Source: Opitutales bacterium (GTDB lineage Bacteria; Verrucomicrobiota; Verrucomicrobiia; Opitutales; JAJFLR01). Taken from it: a stretch of DNA of 64,000 bases. Position 1 is the stretch's first letter, and each line of letters begins with the position of its first letter. A model generated the notes under the pieces. It did no database searches. It saw only the letters and a program-made list of their open reading frames with translations, and was not told the DNA's origin. Location of the stretch: assembly GCA_021772565.1 (NCBI GenBank), contig JAJFLR010000030.1:1-64000 (forward strand), read 5' to 3'. Shown here piece after piece: positions 20,601 to 30,116 of the stretch. The position numbers were made by a program, and so were the translations under genes.

Positions 20601-22412
20601 ATGTCTGAATCTAAGCAAAAAAAGGAGAATGTTAATGATGTGGTTATACGATTGGCTGGAAATTCCCAGGATGGAATACAGACTATCGGTGGGTTTTTGG
20701 CTAGACTGGCAGGCAGAAGCGATCAGGAAGTCATAACATATATGACTATACCTTCAACTATATCTGGGGGCCCTTCAATATTTCAAGTTAGAATAGGATC
20801 AGGTGAAGTTTTATCTGCTGGTGACTCAGCAGATTTTTTATTGGCATTTTACCAGCACAGCTATGAGGAACATCTTTCTTTTCTTAAAGAAGGTGGCGTG
20901 CTTATATATGATACTGAATATGTAAAGCCGGATGTGGATGATAAACGTTTTGTCTATGTGGGTGTGCCGATTACAGGACTTACTATTGAAGCGATGGGGG
21001 GTTCAGCTAAGGATAAAGGAAAAAATATTTTTGTCCTTGGGCTACTTGCTAGAATGTTTAGTCTGAATGTAGAAAAATTGAGAACATTAATGTCAGAAAA
21101 ACTTCTGAATAAAGGTGAAGATGTACTACGAAATGTACTGGTAGCCTTTGATGCTGGTTATGGGTATCAAGTTGATAATGTTCTGGATCGTTATTATGCA
21201 TTTGAACCATCTAAACAAGTTGATGGAAAATCTCAAGTGACCATGGATGGAAATCAAGCCATGACACTAGGTCTAATTACCGCTGGCATTCGATACGGAG
21301 CTGGTTACCCAATTACACCTTGGTCATCCATAATGGAAGCCCTTCGTTCAGAATTACCAAAATATGGTGGAAAATTCATTCAAGTCGAAGATGAATTAGC
21401 TGCAATTTCTATGGCAATCGGATTTTCATATAGTGGCAACTTGGCCGTTACAGGCAGTTCAGGACCTGGAATATCTTTAAAAATGGAAGCGCTTGGTTGG
21501 GCTGTAATGGCTGAGATTCCAGTAATTTTAATAAATGTCCAAAGAGGTGGTCCAAGTACTGGGTTACCAACAAGTGTTGAACAAAGTGATCTTCTACAAG
21601 CAATATATGGAAGCCATGGTGATACTCCAAGGGTTGTATTATCTCCCAAAAATGTTGAGGACTGTTTTTATGTTGCATTGGAAGCAGCTAGAATTGCAAA
21701 AAAATATAGTACACCGGTAATTATTCTTTCAGACCAAGCTTTAGCAACTCGCATTGAAGCTTTTGATGAACCTAATTTAGAAGAACTCGTAGTTGATCCT
21801 CAGCTTAATTTAAAGACCAGACCATCTGATTATTTACCATATTCTATGGATAAAATTACTCAACATGCTCCTCCTGGAACAATTATTGAAGGGGGGAAAT
21901 ATCCAGTTGTAACTGGATTAGAACATGACGAAGCAGGGCATCCATCAGGAAATCCTGAACTTCATATGAAGATGACTGCTAAAAGACGCGAAAAATTACA
22001 AATTTTAGCTAATGAAATTGATATACCTGAAGTTCATGGCGCACAAGAAGGAGATATATTATTTGTCGGTTGGGGATCAACATATGGACCATTACGCGAA
22101 GCAGTTTTAGGTAATACGAAATTTGCTAAAAAGCTCGGCCATTTACATATTCGACATCTGCATCCGTTACCAAATGGTCTTGAAACAATTTTTAGTAAAT
22201 TTAGACAAATATTTGTCGTTGAAATGAATGACTCAGGAATTTATGGCTACGGTCAACTGGCAACGCTACTGAGAGCTCGTTATTGTAATTCATCGATTCG
22301 GAGTATAAATAAAACAGATGGTTTACCGTTTAAAGTTCGTGAGATTTTAGAAGGAGCTAAACGATTAAGTGGTGATGCAGTTTCAAACTATTCAGCATAC
22401 CCATATGAGTAA
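20601..22412 (+). CDS. korA: 2-oxoacid:acceptor (2-oxoglutarate:ferredoxin) oxidoreductase, fused gamma-alpha subunit
   Basis: N-terminal gamma domain (VVIRLAGNSQDGIQTIGGFLARLAGR) followed by alpha domain (GNQAMTLGLITAGIRYGAGYPITPWSSIMEAL). Confidence 0.92.
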   Translation: MSESKQKKENVNDVVIRLAGNSQDGIQTIGGFLARLAGRSDQEVITYMTIPSTISGGPSIFQVRIGSGEVLSAGDSADFLLAFYQHSYEEHLSFLKEGGVLIYDTEYVKPDVDDKRFVYVGVPITGLTIEAMGGSAKDKGKNIFVLGLLARMFSLNVEKLRTLMSEKLLNKGEDVLRNVLVAFDAGYGYQVDNVLDRYYAFEPSKQVDGKSQVTMDGNQAMTLGLITAGIRYGAGYPITPWSSIMEALRSELPKYGGKFIQVEDELAAISMAIGFSYSGNLAVTGSSGPGISLKMEALGWAVMAEIPVILINVQRGGPSTGLPTSVEQSDLLQAIYGSHGDTPRVVLSPKNVEDCFYVALEAARIAKKYSTPVIILSDQALATRIEAFDEPNLEELVVDPQLNLKTRPSDYLPYSMDKITQHAPPGTIIEGGKYPVVTGLEHDEAGHPSGNPELHMKMTAKRREKLQILANEIDIPEVHGAQEGDILFVGWGSTYGPLREAVLGNTKFAKKLGHLHIRHLHPLPNGLETIFSKFRQIFVVEMNDSGIYGYGQLATLLRARYCNSSIRSINKTDGLPFKVREILEGAKRLSGDAVSNYSAYPYE

Positions 22413-22470
22413 TAATGTTCTATAAGATATATTAAAAATTTTAAATTAAATAATTGTTTAACTGAAAATA

Positions 22471-23403
22471 ATGAGTACTACCGCAACACCTGAAGCACCG
22501 CGAGAAAAACTGACTAAAAAGATTTTGACTGCAGATCACCCAACCTGGTGTCCCGGATGTGGAGACTTTGCTGTATTACACGCATTCTATAAAGTTTTAG
22601 AAAAATTTCAGTTTCCGCATGAAAATATTGTTACGTTAGCTGGAATAGGATGCTCTTCTAGATTTCCATATTTTGTTAACACACATGGCGGTCATTTCAT
22701 ACATGGTAGAGCTGTTCCATTTGCAACTGGTGTGAGTCTCGCTCGCGATGACTTACAAGTATTTGTATTTGGCGGTGATGGAGATGGGTTTTCAATCGGT
22801 GGTAATCATTTGGATCATGGTGCAAGAAAAAATGTTAATTTAACTTATGTCATCATGGATAATTTCGTCTATGGTTTGACCAAAAAGCAGACATCGCCCA
22901 CATCACCTATCGGATTTCGTTCGAAAACAGATCCAACAGGCGCAGTTGATCAACCAATTAATCCGATGAAAAAGCTTGTTACAAGTGGTGCTACATTTAT
23001 TGCAAGAACTCACGCAACACAAATTAAACACATGATGGAGATGTACCAGCGCGCAATTAACCACAATGGTTTTTCTGTTATTGAGTGCCTTTCTGAATGT
23101 GTTGAGTTTTATGCGGGTGCATTTGATGCTGGAAATCCACGTAAAGGCGGCGAGTTTAATTTAATTGATGAAAAGAAATTTGATGGAACTCCTGAGGATG
23201 AAGATCGACATGATACATCAGATAGTATGGCAGCCTATCAACTAGCAGATATGGAATGGCCAGGAATCTTTGGTGTTTTTTATGAAAAAGATAGACCGAC
23301 TAAAAATGATTTAGAGAATGGTATTATTAAAAAAGCTCGTGAAAAAACAAAAGAAGCAAGCGATTTAGAATTACTTCAGAAGACCTTTAATCGGTTGAAA
23401 TAA
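22471..23403 (+). CDS. korB: 2-oxoacid:ferredoxin oxidoreductase, beta subunit
   Basis: TWCPGCGDFAVLHAF, GGDGDGFSIGGNH TPP-binding motif. Confidence 0.93.
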   Translation: MSTTATPEAPREKLTKKILTADHPTWCPGCGDFAVLHAFYKVLEKFQFPHENIVTLAGIGCSSRFPYFVNTHGGHFIHGRAVPFATGVSLARDDLQVFVFGGDGDGFSIGGNHLDHGARKNVNLTYVIMDNFVYGLTKKQTSPTSPIGFRSKTDPTGAVDQPINPMKKLVTSGATFIARTHATQIKHMMEMYQRAINHNGFSVIECLSECVEFYAGAFDAGNPRKGGEFNLIDEKKFDGTPEDEDRHDTSDSMAAYQLADMEWPGIFGVFYEKDRPTKNDLENGIIKKAREKTKEASDLELLQKTFNRLK

Positions 23404-23460
23404 TTATTGAGTATTTTTCCCCCGATAACTGATTTATTAATTTTTCAGGGTTGTTTTTAT

Positions 23461-24159
23461 ATGAAGTGGAATAATAAAAATTTAAAACTTCTCGATTGGA
23501 ACAATGAGATTAGCAACAAGGAGGAAAAATTAATTGTAGCTGAGAAAATTGCCCAAAAGGTTTCTGATGGTGATGTAATTGGTTTTGGTTCGGGGTCTAC
23601 CTCATTTTTAGCAATAAAGGAAATTGCAAAGAGAATTCACAAAGAAAATTTAATATGTAAAGGAATTCCAACATCGCCTGAAATTGCCTTCGCTTGTTCA
23701 GCTTTGGAAATTCCAACAACATCTCTCATACAGGATAAACCGGATTGGTGTTTTGATGGAGCTGATGAAGTAGATTTAAGTAATAATTTGATTAAAGGGC
23801 GAGGCGGTGCATTACTGCTAGAAAAGATTATAATGTCAGCTTCACCTAAAGCGTTTATCTTGGTTGATAGAACTAAATTAGTTGATAAATTATCAACTCG
23901 TTTTCCTATACCTGTAGAAATTAATTCTCAGGCTATTCATCAAGTTACTGAGGAATTGATAAAATTGGGTGCAATAAACACTTCACTACGTCTAGCTAAA
24001 GAAAAAGATGGGCCTGTTATCACAGAAGCTGGTAACTATCTGCTCGATGTAAAATTTAGCAGTATGCGGAATACTCTAGAGAAAGAAATTAAGTGTATTA
24101 CTGGTGTTGTAGAATCGGGGCTATTTATTGGGTATAATGTCGAAATATTGAAACCATAA
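23461..24159 (+). CDS. rpiA: Ribose-5-phosphate isomerase A
   Basis: GFGSGSTSFLAI, CFDGADEVD, LIKGRGGALLLEKI. Start chosen at internal MKWNN. Confidence 0.93.
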   Translation: MKWNNKNLKLLDWNNEISNKEEKLIVAEKIAQKVSDGDVIGFGSGSTSFLAIKEIAKRIHKENLICKGIPTSPEIAFACSALEIPTTSLIQDKPDWCFDGADEVDLSNNLIKGRGGALLLEKIIMSASPKAFILVDRTKLVDKLSTRFPIPVEINSQAIHQVTEELIKLGAINTSLRLAKEKDGPVITEAGNYLLDVKFSSMRNTLEKEIKCITGVVESGLFIGYNVEILKP

Positions 24160-24190
24160 ATAGTTTTTGTCGATTTATTAAAACAAAATA

Positions 24191-25714
24191 CTATTTTATA
24201 CGAATGGCAATATACCCATAGGTTCCACTGTCATAAACATAAAGGCGGTTGGCACCTTTTCGGAGCGCATTTTTTAAACTTTTAATATTAGTAGTTGGTT
24301 TATCATTGGCTTCAAGAATTACCATGTTTTCTCGAAATGCTTTTGCATAGGGTGAATCATTTTCAATATTTTTCACGATTAACCCATTAATACCATCTTC
24401 AATATTAAGTTCTTGTTTTAATTTGTTATCTAATGGGACTAACCCTATTCCAATTAATGGTGTATCAGAGTGAGATTTTGATTTTTGACTGGATGAACCA
24501 AGGCTTCCAAGTTTAATATCAAAGTTCTTAATTTTTCTATTTCTAATCAATTGGACGTTTATAATTTCGCCGGGTGTAATTTGAGAGATTATTAACCGGA
24601 GTTGAGCAGAATTTTTAATTTTGTAATTATTTATAGAAGTAATGATATCACCTCTTTTTAAGCCTGCTTTTTGAGCCGGAGTATCATGCTCAATTTGAAT
24701 TATAATTGCACCGTTAGAACTATCAATTCCTGAAGCTTCAGCAAGATCTGGCGTTAGATTACTTATTCTTACACCGAGAAATCCTCGTACAACCTCACCT
24801 GTGTTTATCAAGCTTAACATTATTTTTTGAGCTAGATCTATCGGTATAGCAAAACCTATTCCTATACTTCCACCAGTTCTTGAATAAATTGCAGTGTTGA
24901 TACCAATAATTCTACCATCCGCATCTACAAGTGCACCCCCTGAATTTCCAGGATTTATAGATGCATCAGTTTGTATGAAATTTTCATAGCCACGATTTCC
25001 AGTGTGAGAACCAATAATATTCAACCCCGTTCTTTGGGTTGCAGAAATAATTCCCATAGTAACTGTAGTCCCTACACCCAGTGGATTTCCAATTGCAAAA
25101 ACGACATCACCCACTTTCAGATTACTACTACTTGCCATACTAATAATCGGTAAATCTTTAGCATCAATTTTTAATACTGCTATATCAGTCCTGGGATCAT
25201 TACCAATTATTTTTGCAGGCAATGTTCTGCCATCATTTAATTTTACTTCAATTTCATCAGCGCGATTGCCCCTTTCGTCAGTGATGACATGATTATTTGT
25301 CAGTATATAACCATCTTTTGAAACAATTACACCCGAACCTAATCCATACGGTATTTTTTCTTCTCTAATACTATTATTGTCTTTTCTTTGTGGAATTTGT
25401 AATCCGTAAAACCGACGTAATATATCTTCCCAAGGATTGGCTGATTGATTTTGATTGATCCTAACAATACGAGATGGATATACTGATACAACAGCCGGTG
25501 TAACCGGATCAAGTACATCTGCATAACTTGATACGCGATTTGGATTTGATCGATTAATTTGTTTGCTATCAATTGGAAAGTCAGTCTGGTCTCTAACTGC
25601 TCGAGGTGATTCAATGGCGTCCTGGCTTCCAAAAATTAGATGAGAAACATATCCTGTAATAAAAGCTATTATTATAATTATGTAATGTTTTGAACGCATA
25701 TCTGAAAAATCCAT
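24191..25714 (-). CDS. HtrA/DegP-type periplasmic serine protease with PDZ domains
   Basis: Intact triad motifs: ILTNNHVI (His), RTDIAVLKI (Asp), NPGNSGGAL (Ser); two PDZ domains. Confidence 0.93.
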   Translation of the reverse strand: MDFSDMRSKHYIIIIIAFITGYVSHLIFGSQDAIESPRAVRDQTDFPIDSKQINRSNPNRVSSYADVLDPVTPAVVSVYPSRIVRINQNQSANPWEDILRRFYGLQIPQRKDNNSIREEKIPYGLGSGVIVSKDGYILTNNHVITDERGNRADEIEVKLNDGRTLPAKIIGNDPRTDIAVLKIDAKDLPIISMASSSNLKVGDVVFAIGNPLGVGTTVTMGIISATQRTGLNIIGSHTGNRGYENFIQTDASINPGNSGGALVDADGRIIGINTAIYSRTGGSIGIGFAIPIDLAQKIMLSLINTGEVVRGFLGVRISNLTPDLAEASGIDSSNGAIIIQIEHDTPAQKAGLKRGDIITSINNYKIKNSAQLRLIISQITPGEIINVQLIRNRKIKNFDIKLGSLGSSSQKSKSHSDTPLIGIGLVPLDNKLKQELNIEDGINGLIVKNIENDSPYAKAFRENMVILEANDKPTTNIKSLKNALRKGANRLYVYDSGTYGYIAIRIK

Positions 25715-25853
25715 GACAAAATAATATTATTACAGTTCCACTCTTTCTTGAATTTTACTTAATCTGTCTGTTACTAAATTATTGATAACTAGCTAAGAAT
25801 ATTTAAGTATGCTGTAATATTGAAAAAACTTTCAATCATAAATTTTTATAATT

Positions 25854-26273
25854 TTGAAAATAAAACTTCAAGAACTTCTTGAGCAAAAATCTAATTTAGA
25901 AAAGCATTTACATTGGCTCAATTCCAAAATAAATCAGCTTGAGCTAGAGTGTGATGATTCTGATATAAAATTGGATACTATTTCTGATTCTCATACAAAT
26001 GATAATAAGGATCAAAACGATGTAGAGTCGATGCATAGATCTGAGAACCAACTGGAAAAAACTGTTGAACCCTCGGATGACATATTTATATCGCAGACAC
26101 AAAATATTCAGCAGCAGACAAAGCAGGGGTGTTTGTGGACAATTATTATTGCTACGTTATTACTTCTAACAGTATCATACTTGGTTTATACATTTTGGCC
26201 TGAATGGGATGATGATAAAATTCAAAAATATAAAGAAAAAAACGCTAAACAAAAACAGTCTCAAAAATATTAA
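25854..26273 (+). CDS. Hypothetical protein, N-terminal coiled coil plus one TM helix
   Basis: TTG start; heptad-rich N-terminus; GCLWTIIIATLLLLTVSYLVYTF. Confidence 0.5.
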   Translation: MKIKLQELLEQKSNLEKHLHWLNSKINQLELECDDSDIKLDTISDSHTNDNKDQNDVESMHRSENQLEKTVEPSDDIFISQTQNIQQQTKQGCLWTIIIATLLLLTVSYLVYTFWPEWDDDKIQKYKEKNAKQKQSQKY

Positions 26274-26294
26274 TAAATTTAATTTGTATGCAAA

Positions 26295-27440
26295 ATGACA
26301 ATTGAAGATTTACACAAAAACAAAGCTGTCTTAATAAAAGAGTTTCCCGTTGTTGAAAACGAAATTTTTTTAGCTAATGCTGCTGTATGTCCATTACCAA
26401 GTAGAGTTGCTGAAGCGATGAGTAATTATGCGTTAAGTGCGACTAAGGGTGATCAAGAATTAAGATTCCCATTAACGCTTCTTGGTGAAACTCGACAGTT
26501 AGCAGCCGAATTGCTAAATACTGATGCAGATAATATTGCCTTGGTAGGCCCAACGTCTATAGCTTTGTCAATTGTTGCAAATGGGGTTAATTTTAAAAAG
26601 GGTGACAACGTAATTTATGCCCCAGGCGACTACCCATCTAATGCGGTGGTGTGGATGAATTTAGCAAAACGGGGTATTGATCTGCGCCCGATAGAACCTA
26701 AAGTGCCCGGAAGAATTACTGTTGATGACCTAAAACTGTTAGTTGATGAGAAAACCAAGTTAGTCTCACTGGCATCCGTTCATTTTATTAGCGGTTATCG
26801 AATTGATCTGGATACAATCGGGGAGTACCTTCAAAATCGTAATGTTTTATTCTGTGTAGATGCAATACAATCAGTAGGAGCTCTTCAGACCTCCGTTAAA
26901 TATGTGGACTTTTTAGCAGCAGATGCACACAAATGGATGCTTGGCCCATGTTCTGCCGGAATACTATTTGTCAGTACGAAAGCTAGAGAAATCTTGGAGC
27001 CGACGCTTGTAGGCTGGAATAATGTATTATGTCCTAACTTTGTTACACCTGATTCGATTAAATTTAAAACACATGCAAATCGATATGAAGCTGGCAGCCA
27101 TAATCTAGTGGGGATAATTGGTCTGAATGCATCACTAAAACTAATTAGAGAATTTAAATTGATTAATATTGAAAATTATATATTAGATCTCAGTAAATTT
27201 ATTAGAGATAATATAAAAATAAAAGGTTATCTATTAGCTAACGATGATGATAATAATTATTCGGGAATTACTTCTGTTAGAAAAGACGACTTTGACATAG
27301 AGGCACTATACGATAAACTTAAAGATATAAAAATGACGCTGTCATGTCGTCAGACTCGGGATAGAAGATATTGGCTAAGATTCTCTCCTCATTTGTATAA
27401 TTCAAAGGAAGAAATAAAAAAAGTTTTAGAGGTGATATAA
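26295..27440 (+). CDS. Class V aminotransferase / cysteine desulfurase-like protein
   Basis: FCVDAIQSVGALQTSVKYVDFLAADAHKWMLGPCSAGILFV (PLP-lysine region). Confidence 0.85.
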   Translation: MTIEDLHKNKAVLIKEFPVVENEIFLANAAVCPLPSRVAEAMSNYALSATKGDQELRFPLTLLGETRQLAAELLNTDADNIALVGPTSIALSIVANGVNFKKGDNVIYAPGDYPSNAVVWMNLAKRGIDLRPIEPKVPGRITVDDLKLLVDEKTKLVSLASVHFISGYRIDLDTIGEYLQNRNVLFCVDAIQSVGALQTSVKYVDFLAADAHKWMLGPCSAGILFVSTKAREILEPTLVGWNNVLCPNFVTPDSIKFKTHANRYEAGSHNLVGIIGLNASLKLIREFKLINIENYILDLSKFIRDNIKIKGYLLANDDDNNYSGITSVRKDDFDIEALYDKLKDIKMTLSCRQTRDRRYWLRFSPHLYNSKEEIKKVLEVI

Positions 27441-27534
27441 ATATAATTCATTTCTGATTAAATTTAAAGATAAAAAATTTTGTGCTATCTGTGAAAAAAA
27501 ATAGTTATTTAAAGTTCATTTGTTTTTGGCAAAT

Positions 27535-28074
27535 ATGAAGGTGAGTAATCTTTTTATCCTTTTGCTCGTCACTCTATTATCTTCCTGTGTTTCAATTACA
27601 AATAAATTAAAAGAACCAACTGATTCTAACGATACTTTGTTGGTTGGAAGGTTAGTTTTTAAATGCCTTGGAACTAATTTATATACTATTCCTACTGGTG
27701 ATTATCGATCGGGTATTAAAATTGAATTCTTTGATCAAATTTCAGGTGATGTAATAATTGTCTACAGTTATAGTAAATATGGATTTTTTAAAATCAATAA
27801 CCCTGATATATCATCATATATAATAACAGAAATAATGTATGAAGCACCCCTGGGAGGAGTAGTTTTAATTGAACCGGTATATGATAATAGATTTATCATT
27901 AAAAAAGGCAAAGTTAATAATTTGGGTTTATTGACTTGGACTGGGAATCTACCTAAATTTAAACATATCACTGTTTTCAATAAAGAATATGAAGAAACTA
28001 GGAATTTGTTTTTTGATAAATATTCACGTAGTTTATGGAACAAGAAAGAATGGGTTAACTTGAAAGGTAGATAA
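27535..28074 (+). CDS. Putative lipoprotein, paralogue of the next gene
   Basis: Start at MKVSNLFILLLVTLLSSC (lipobox LSSC); DSNDTLLVGRL...GDYR...KKGKVNNLGLL. Confidence 0.7.
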   Translation: MKVSNLFILLLVTLLSSCVSITNKLKEPTDSNDTLLVGRLVFKCLGTNLYTIPTGDYRSGIKIEFFDQISGDVIIVYSYSKYGFFKINNPDISSYIITEIMYEAPLGGVVLIEPVYDNRFIIKKGKVNNLGLLTWTGNLPKFKHITVFNKEYEETRNLFFDKYSRSLWNKKEWVNLKGR

Positions 28075-28139
28075 TGTTTTTTGTCATAAATTATAAGATA
28101 TCTTGACTCGATTATTAAAGGCTATGAATTGTTATTTCT

Positions 28140-28703
28140 ATGATTTATCAATTGAGCAAAAAATTGAAATTATATTTAGTTTTTTTTATTATAATTCTTT
28201 TTACAACCGGATTTGAAATTACAATAAAAAGTAGGATAAAGGATCCAGTTGATGCTAATGATACATTAATTATCGGTAGAGTAATTTTAAGAATTACTGA
28301 AAGTGATAATCCAGAATTATTTAAAGGTGACTATCGCAAATTAATTAAAGTACACTTTAAAAATTTAAAAACTAATGAAGTTACAATAATAAATAGTAAA
28401 GATAGACGGGGACTTTTCTACTTATTAAACCCTGAAAGTGGTGATTATCAAGTTACTAAGATAACTTATAAAAATGTCCGTGGGGGAAAATTAGAGATAT
28501 TAACCAAAAACAAAAATATTTTTACTGTAAAAAAGGGTAAAGTAAATAATATTGGTTTATTAGAGTTTAACTCTGATTTAGTTAAATCAGAACACGAGAA
28601 TTTGTTTTATCGGGGGTTTAAAAGAACTAGAAAAAGATTTGAAAAAAAATACCCCGAATCAAAATGGAATTTTAATGATTGGATGATTATTAAGGCAAAA
28701 TAA
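28140..28703 (+). CDS. Putative exported protein, tandem paralogue of 27535-28074
   Basis: Shares DxNDTLxxGRxxxR, GDYRxxIK, KKGKVNNxGLL and a C-terminal W-N-x-x-x-W motif with its neighbour. Confidence 0.7.
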   Translation: MIYQLSKKLKLYLVFFIIILFTTGFEITIKSRIKDPVDANDTLIIGRVILRITESDNPELFKGDYRKLIKVHFKNLKTNEVTIINSKDRRGLFYLLNPESGDYQVTKITYKNVRGGKLEILTKNKNIFTVKKGKVNNIGLLEFNSDLVKSEHENLFYRGFKRTRKRFEKKYPESKWNFNDWMIIKAK

Positions 28704-28720
28704 TTTTTTTAATATAATAA

Positions 28721-29998
28721 TTAAATATTATTAATTGCAGTCGTTAACACTTCTAACGTTTTACTAATATTTTCGTCAGTATGCTGCGTACTTATGAAGC
28801 AAGTTTCAAAAGGAGAAGGTGCCAAATATATTCCTTTGTCTAACGCTGAATGAAATATTTTACTAAAAATTTCGTTTTTAGATTTCACAGCAATATCAAA
28901 ATTTGTAACTGGAATTTCGTTGAAAAAAAGTGCGAACATTGAACCGACTTGTGGTACTTGTAGCGGTAGCCCTTTTCTAATTGCACACTGTAGTAAAGCA
29001 CTTTGAACTTTTTTGCCGACAGCATTTAGTCTATTATAGGGCAGATTATTTTCTAATAATTTCAAAGAGGCAATACCCGCTGCCAGAGCCAAAGGATTTC
29101 CACTCAAGGTTCCAGCTTGATAAACAGGTCCATCAGGAGCAAGTCTGTCCATGATTTCTGATTTTCCACCAAATGCGCCAACGGGTAAACCGCCTCCAAT
29201 AATTTTGCCCAGGGCGGTTAAATCGGGTTTAATATTTTCTTTTTCCTGAACACCTCCGAGTCCAATACGAAAGCCAGTCATTACCTCATCAAAAATTAGT
29301 AGACAGTCATTATCACTACACATCTTACGTAAATTCGTTAAATAATTTTCTCCTGGAAATATTAATCCTACATTTGCCATATAAGGTTCAAGAATAACAG
29401 CCGCAATCTCATCTTTATACTTTTGGAATGCTTCTTCCACTGCGGATAAATTATTAAATGGCAAAACGATAGTTTCATTAGCAAATGATGTAGGGATTCC
29501 AGCACTATCAGGGTAGCCGCAATCTATTGCACCGGATCCCGCTTTGACTAACAGGGAATCAACATGTCCGTGGTAACATCCTGCAAATTTAATTATTTTA
29601 TCGCGACCAGTAAAACCTCTAGCCAATCTAATACACGACATCGTTGCCTCAGTGCCACTGTTTACCATCCGAATTTTCTCTATAGATGGGACATGTTTTA
29701 TAATTAACTCAGCCATCTCTATTTCATATGGATTAGGCGTGCCAAAACTCGTTCCGGATTCAAGTGCTGTAGATATTGCTTTTCTGATTTCAGCGTTATT
29801 GTGTCCGTGAATAGCAGGCCCCCATGTGCCAACAAAGTCAATTAACTCAGTTCCATCAACTGTAGTTAAGGTGGCACCATTTGCTTTAGTTGTGAAAAAT
29901 GGTAAGCCACCAACTGAGCGAAATGCTCGAACCGGTGAATTAACTCCACCTGGAATAAGTTTCTTTGCCTTATTAAAATATTTTTCAGATTGGTTCAT
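28721..29998 (-). CDS. hemL: Glutamate-1-semialdehyde 2,1-aminomutase
   Basis: [51 protein letters not shown]. Confidence 0.96.
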   Translation of the reverse strand: MNQSEKYFNKAKKLIPGGVNSPVRAFRSVGGLPFFTTKANGATLTTVDGTELIDFVGTWGPAIHGHNNAEIRKAISTALESGTSFGTPNPYEIEMAELIIKHVPSIEKIRMVNSGTEATMSCIRLARGFTGRDKIIKFAGCYHGHVDSLLVKAGSGAIDCGYPDSAGIPTSFANETIVLPFNNLSAVEEAFQKYKDEIAAVILEPYMANVGLIFPGENYLTNLRKMCSDNDCLLIFDEVMTGFRIGLGGVQEKENIKPDLTALGKIIGGGLPVGAFGGKSEIMDRLAPDGPVYQAGTLSGNPLALAAGIASLKLLENNLPYNRLNAVGKKVQSALLQCAIRKGLPLQVPQVGSMFALFFNEIPVTNFDIAVKSKNEIFSKIFHSALDKGIYLAPSPFETCFISTQHTDENISKTLEVLTTAINNI

Positions 29999-30116
29999 AA
30001 ATTGTAATATTTAAATAATAAAAATTGTATTATCTTCTTAGGCAATGAAAACTAATTCGATAAATTAATAATGAACAAAAAAGTTTTAAAATCTTTAACT
30101 GTGTATATAGCAATAC

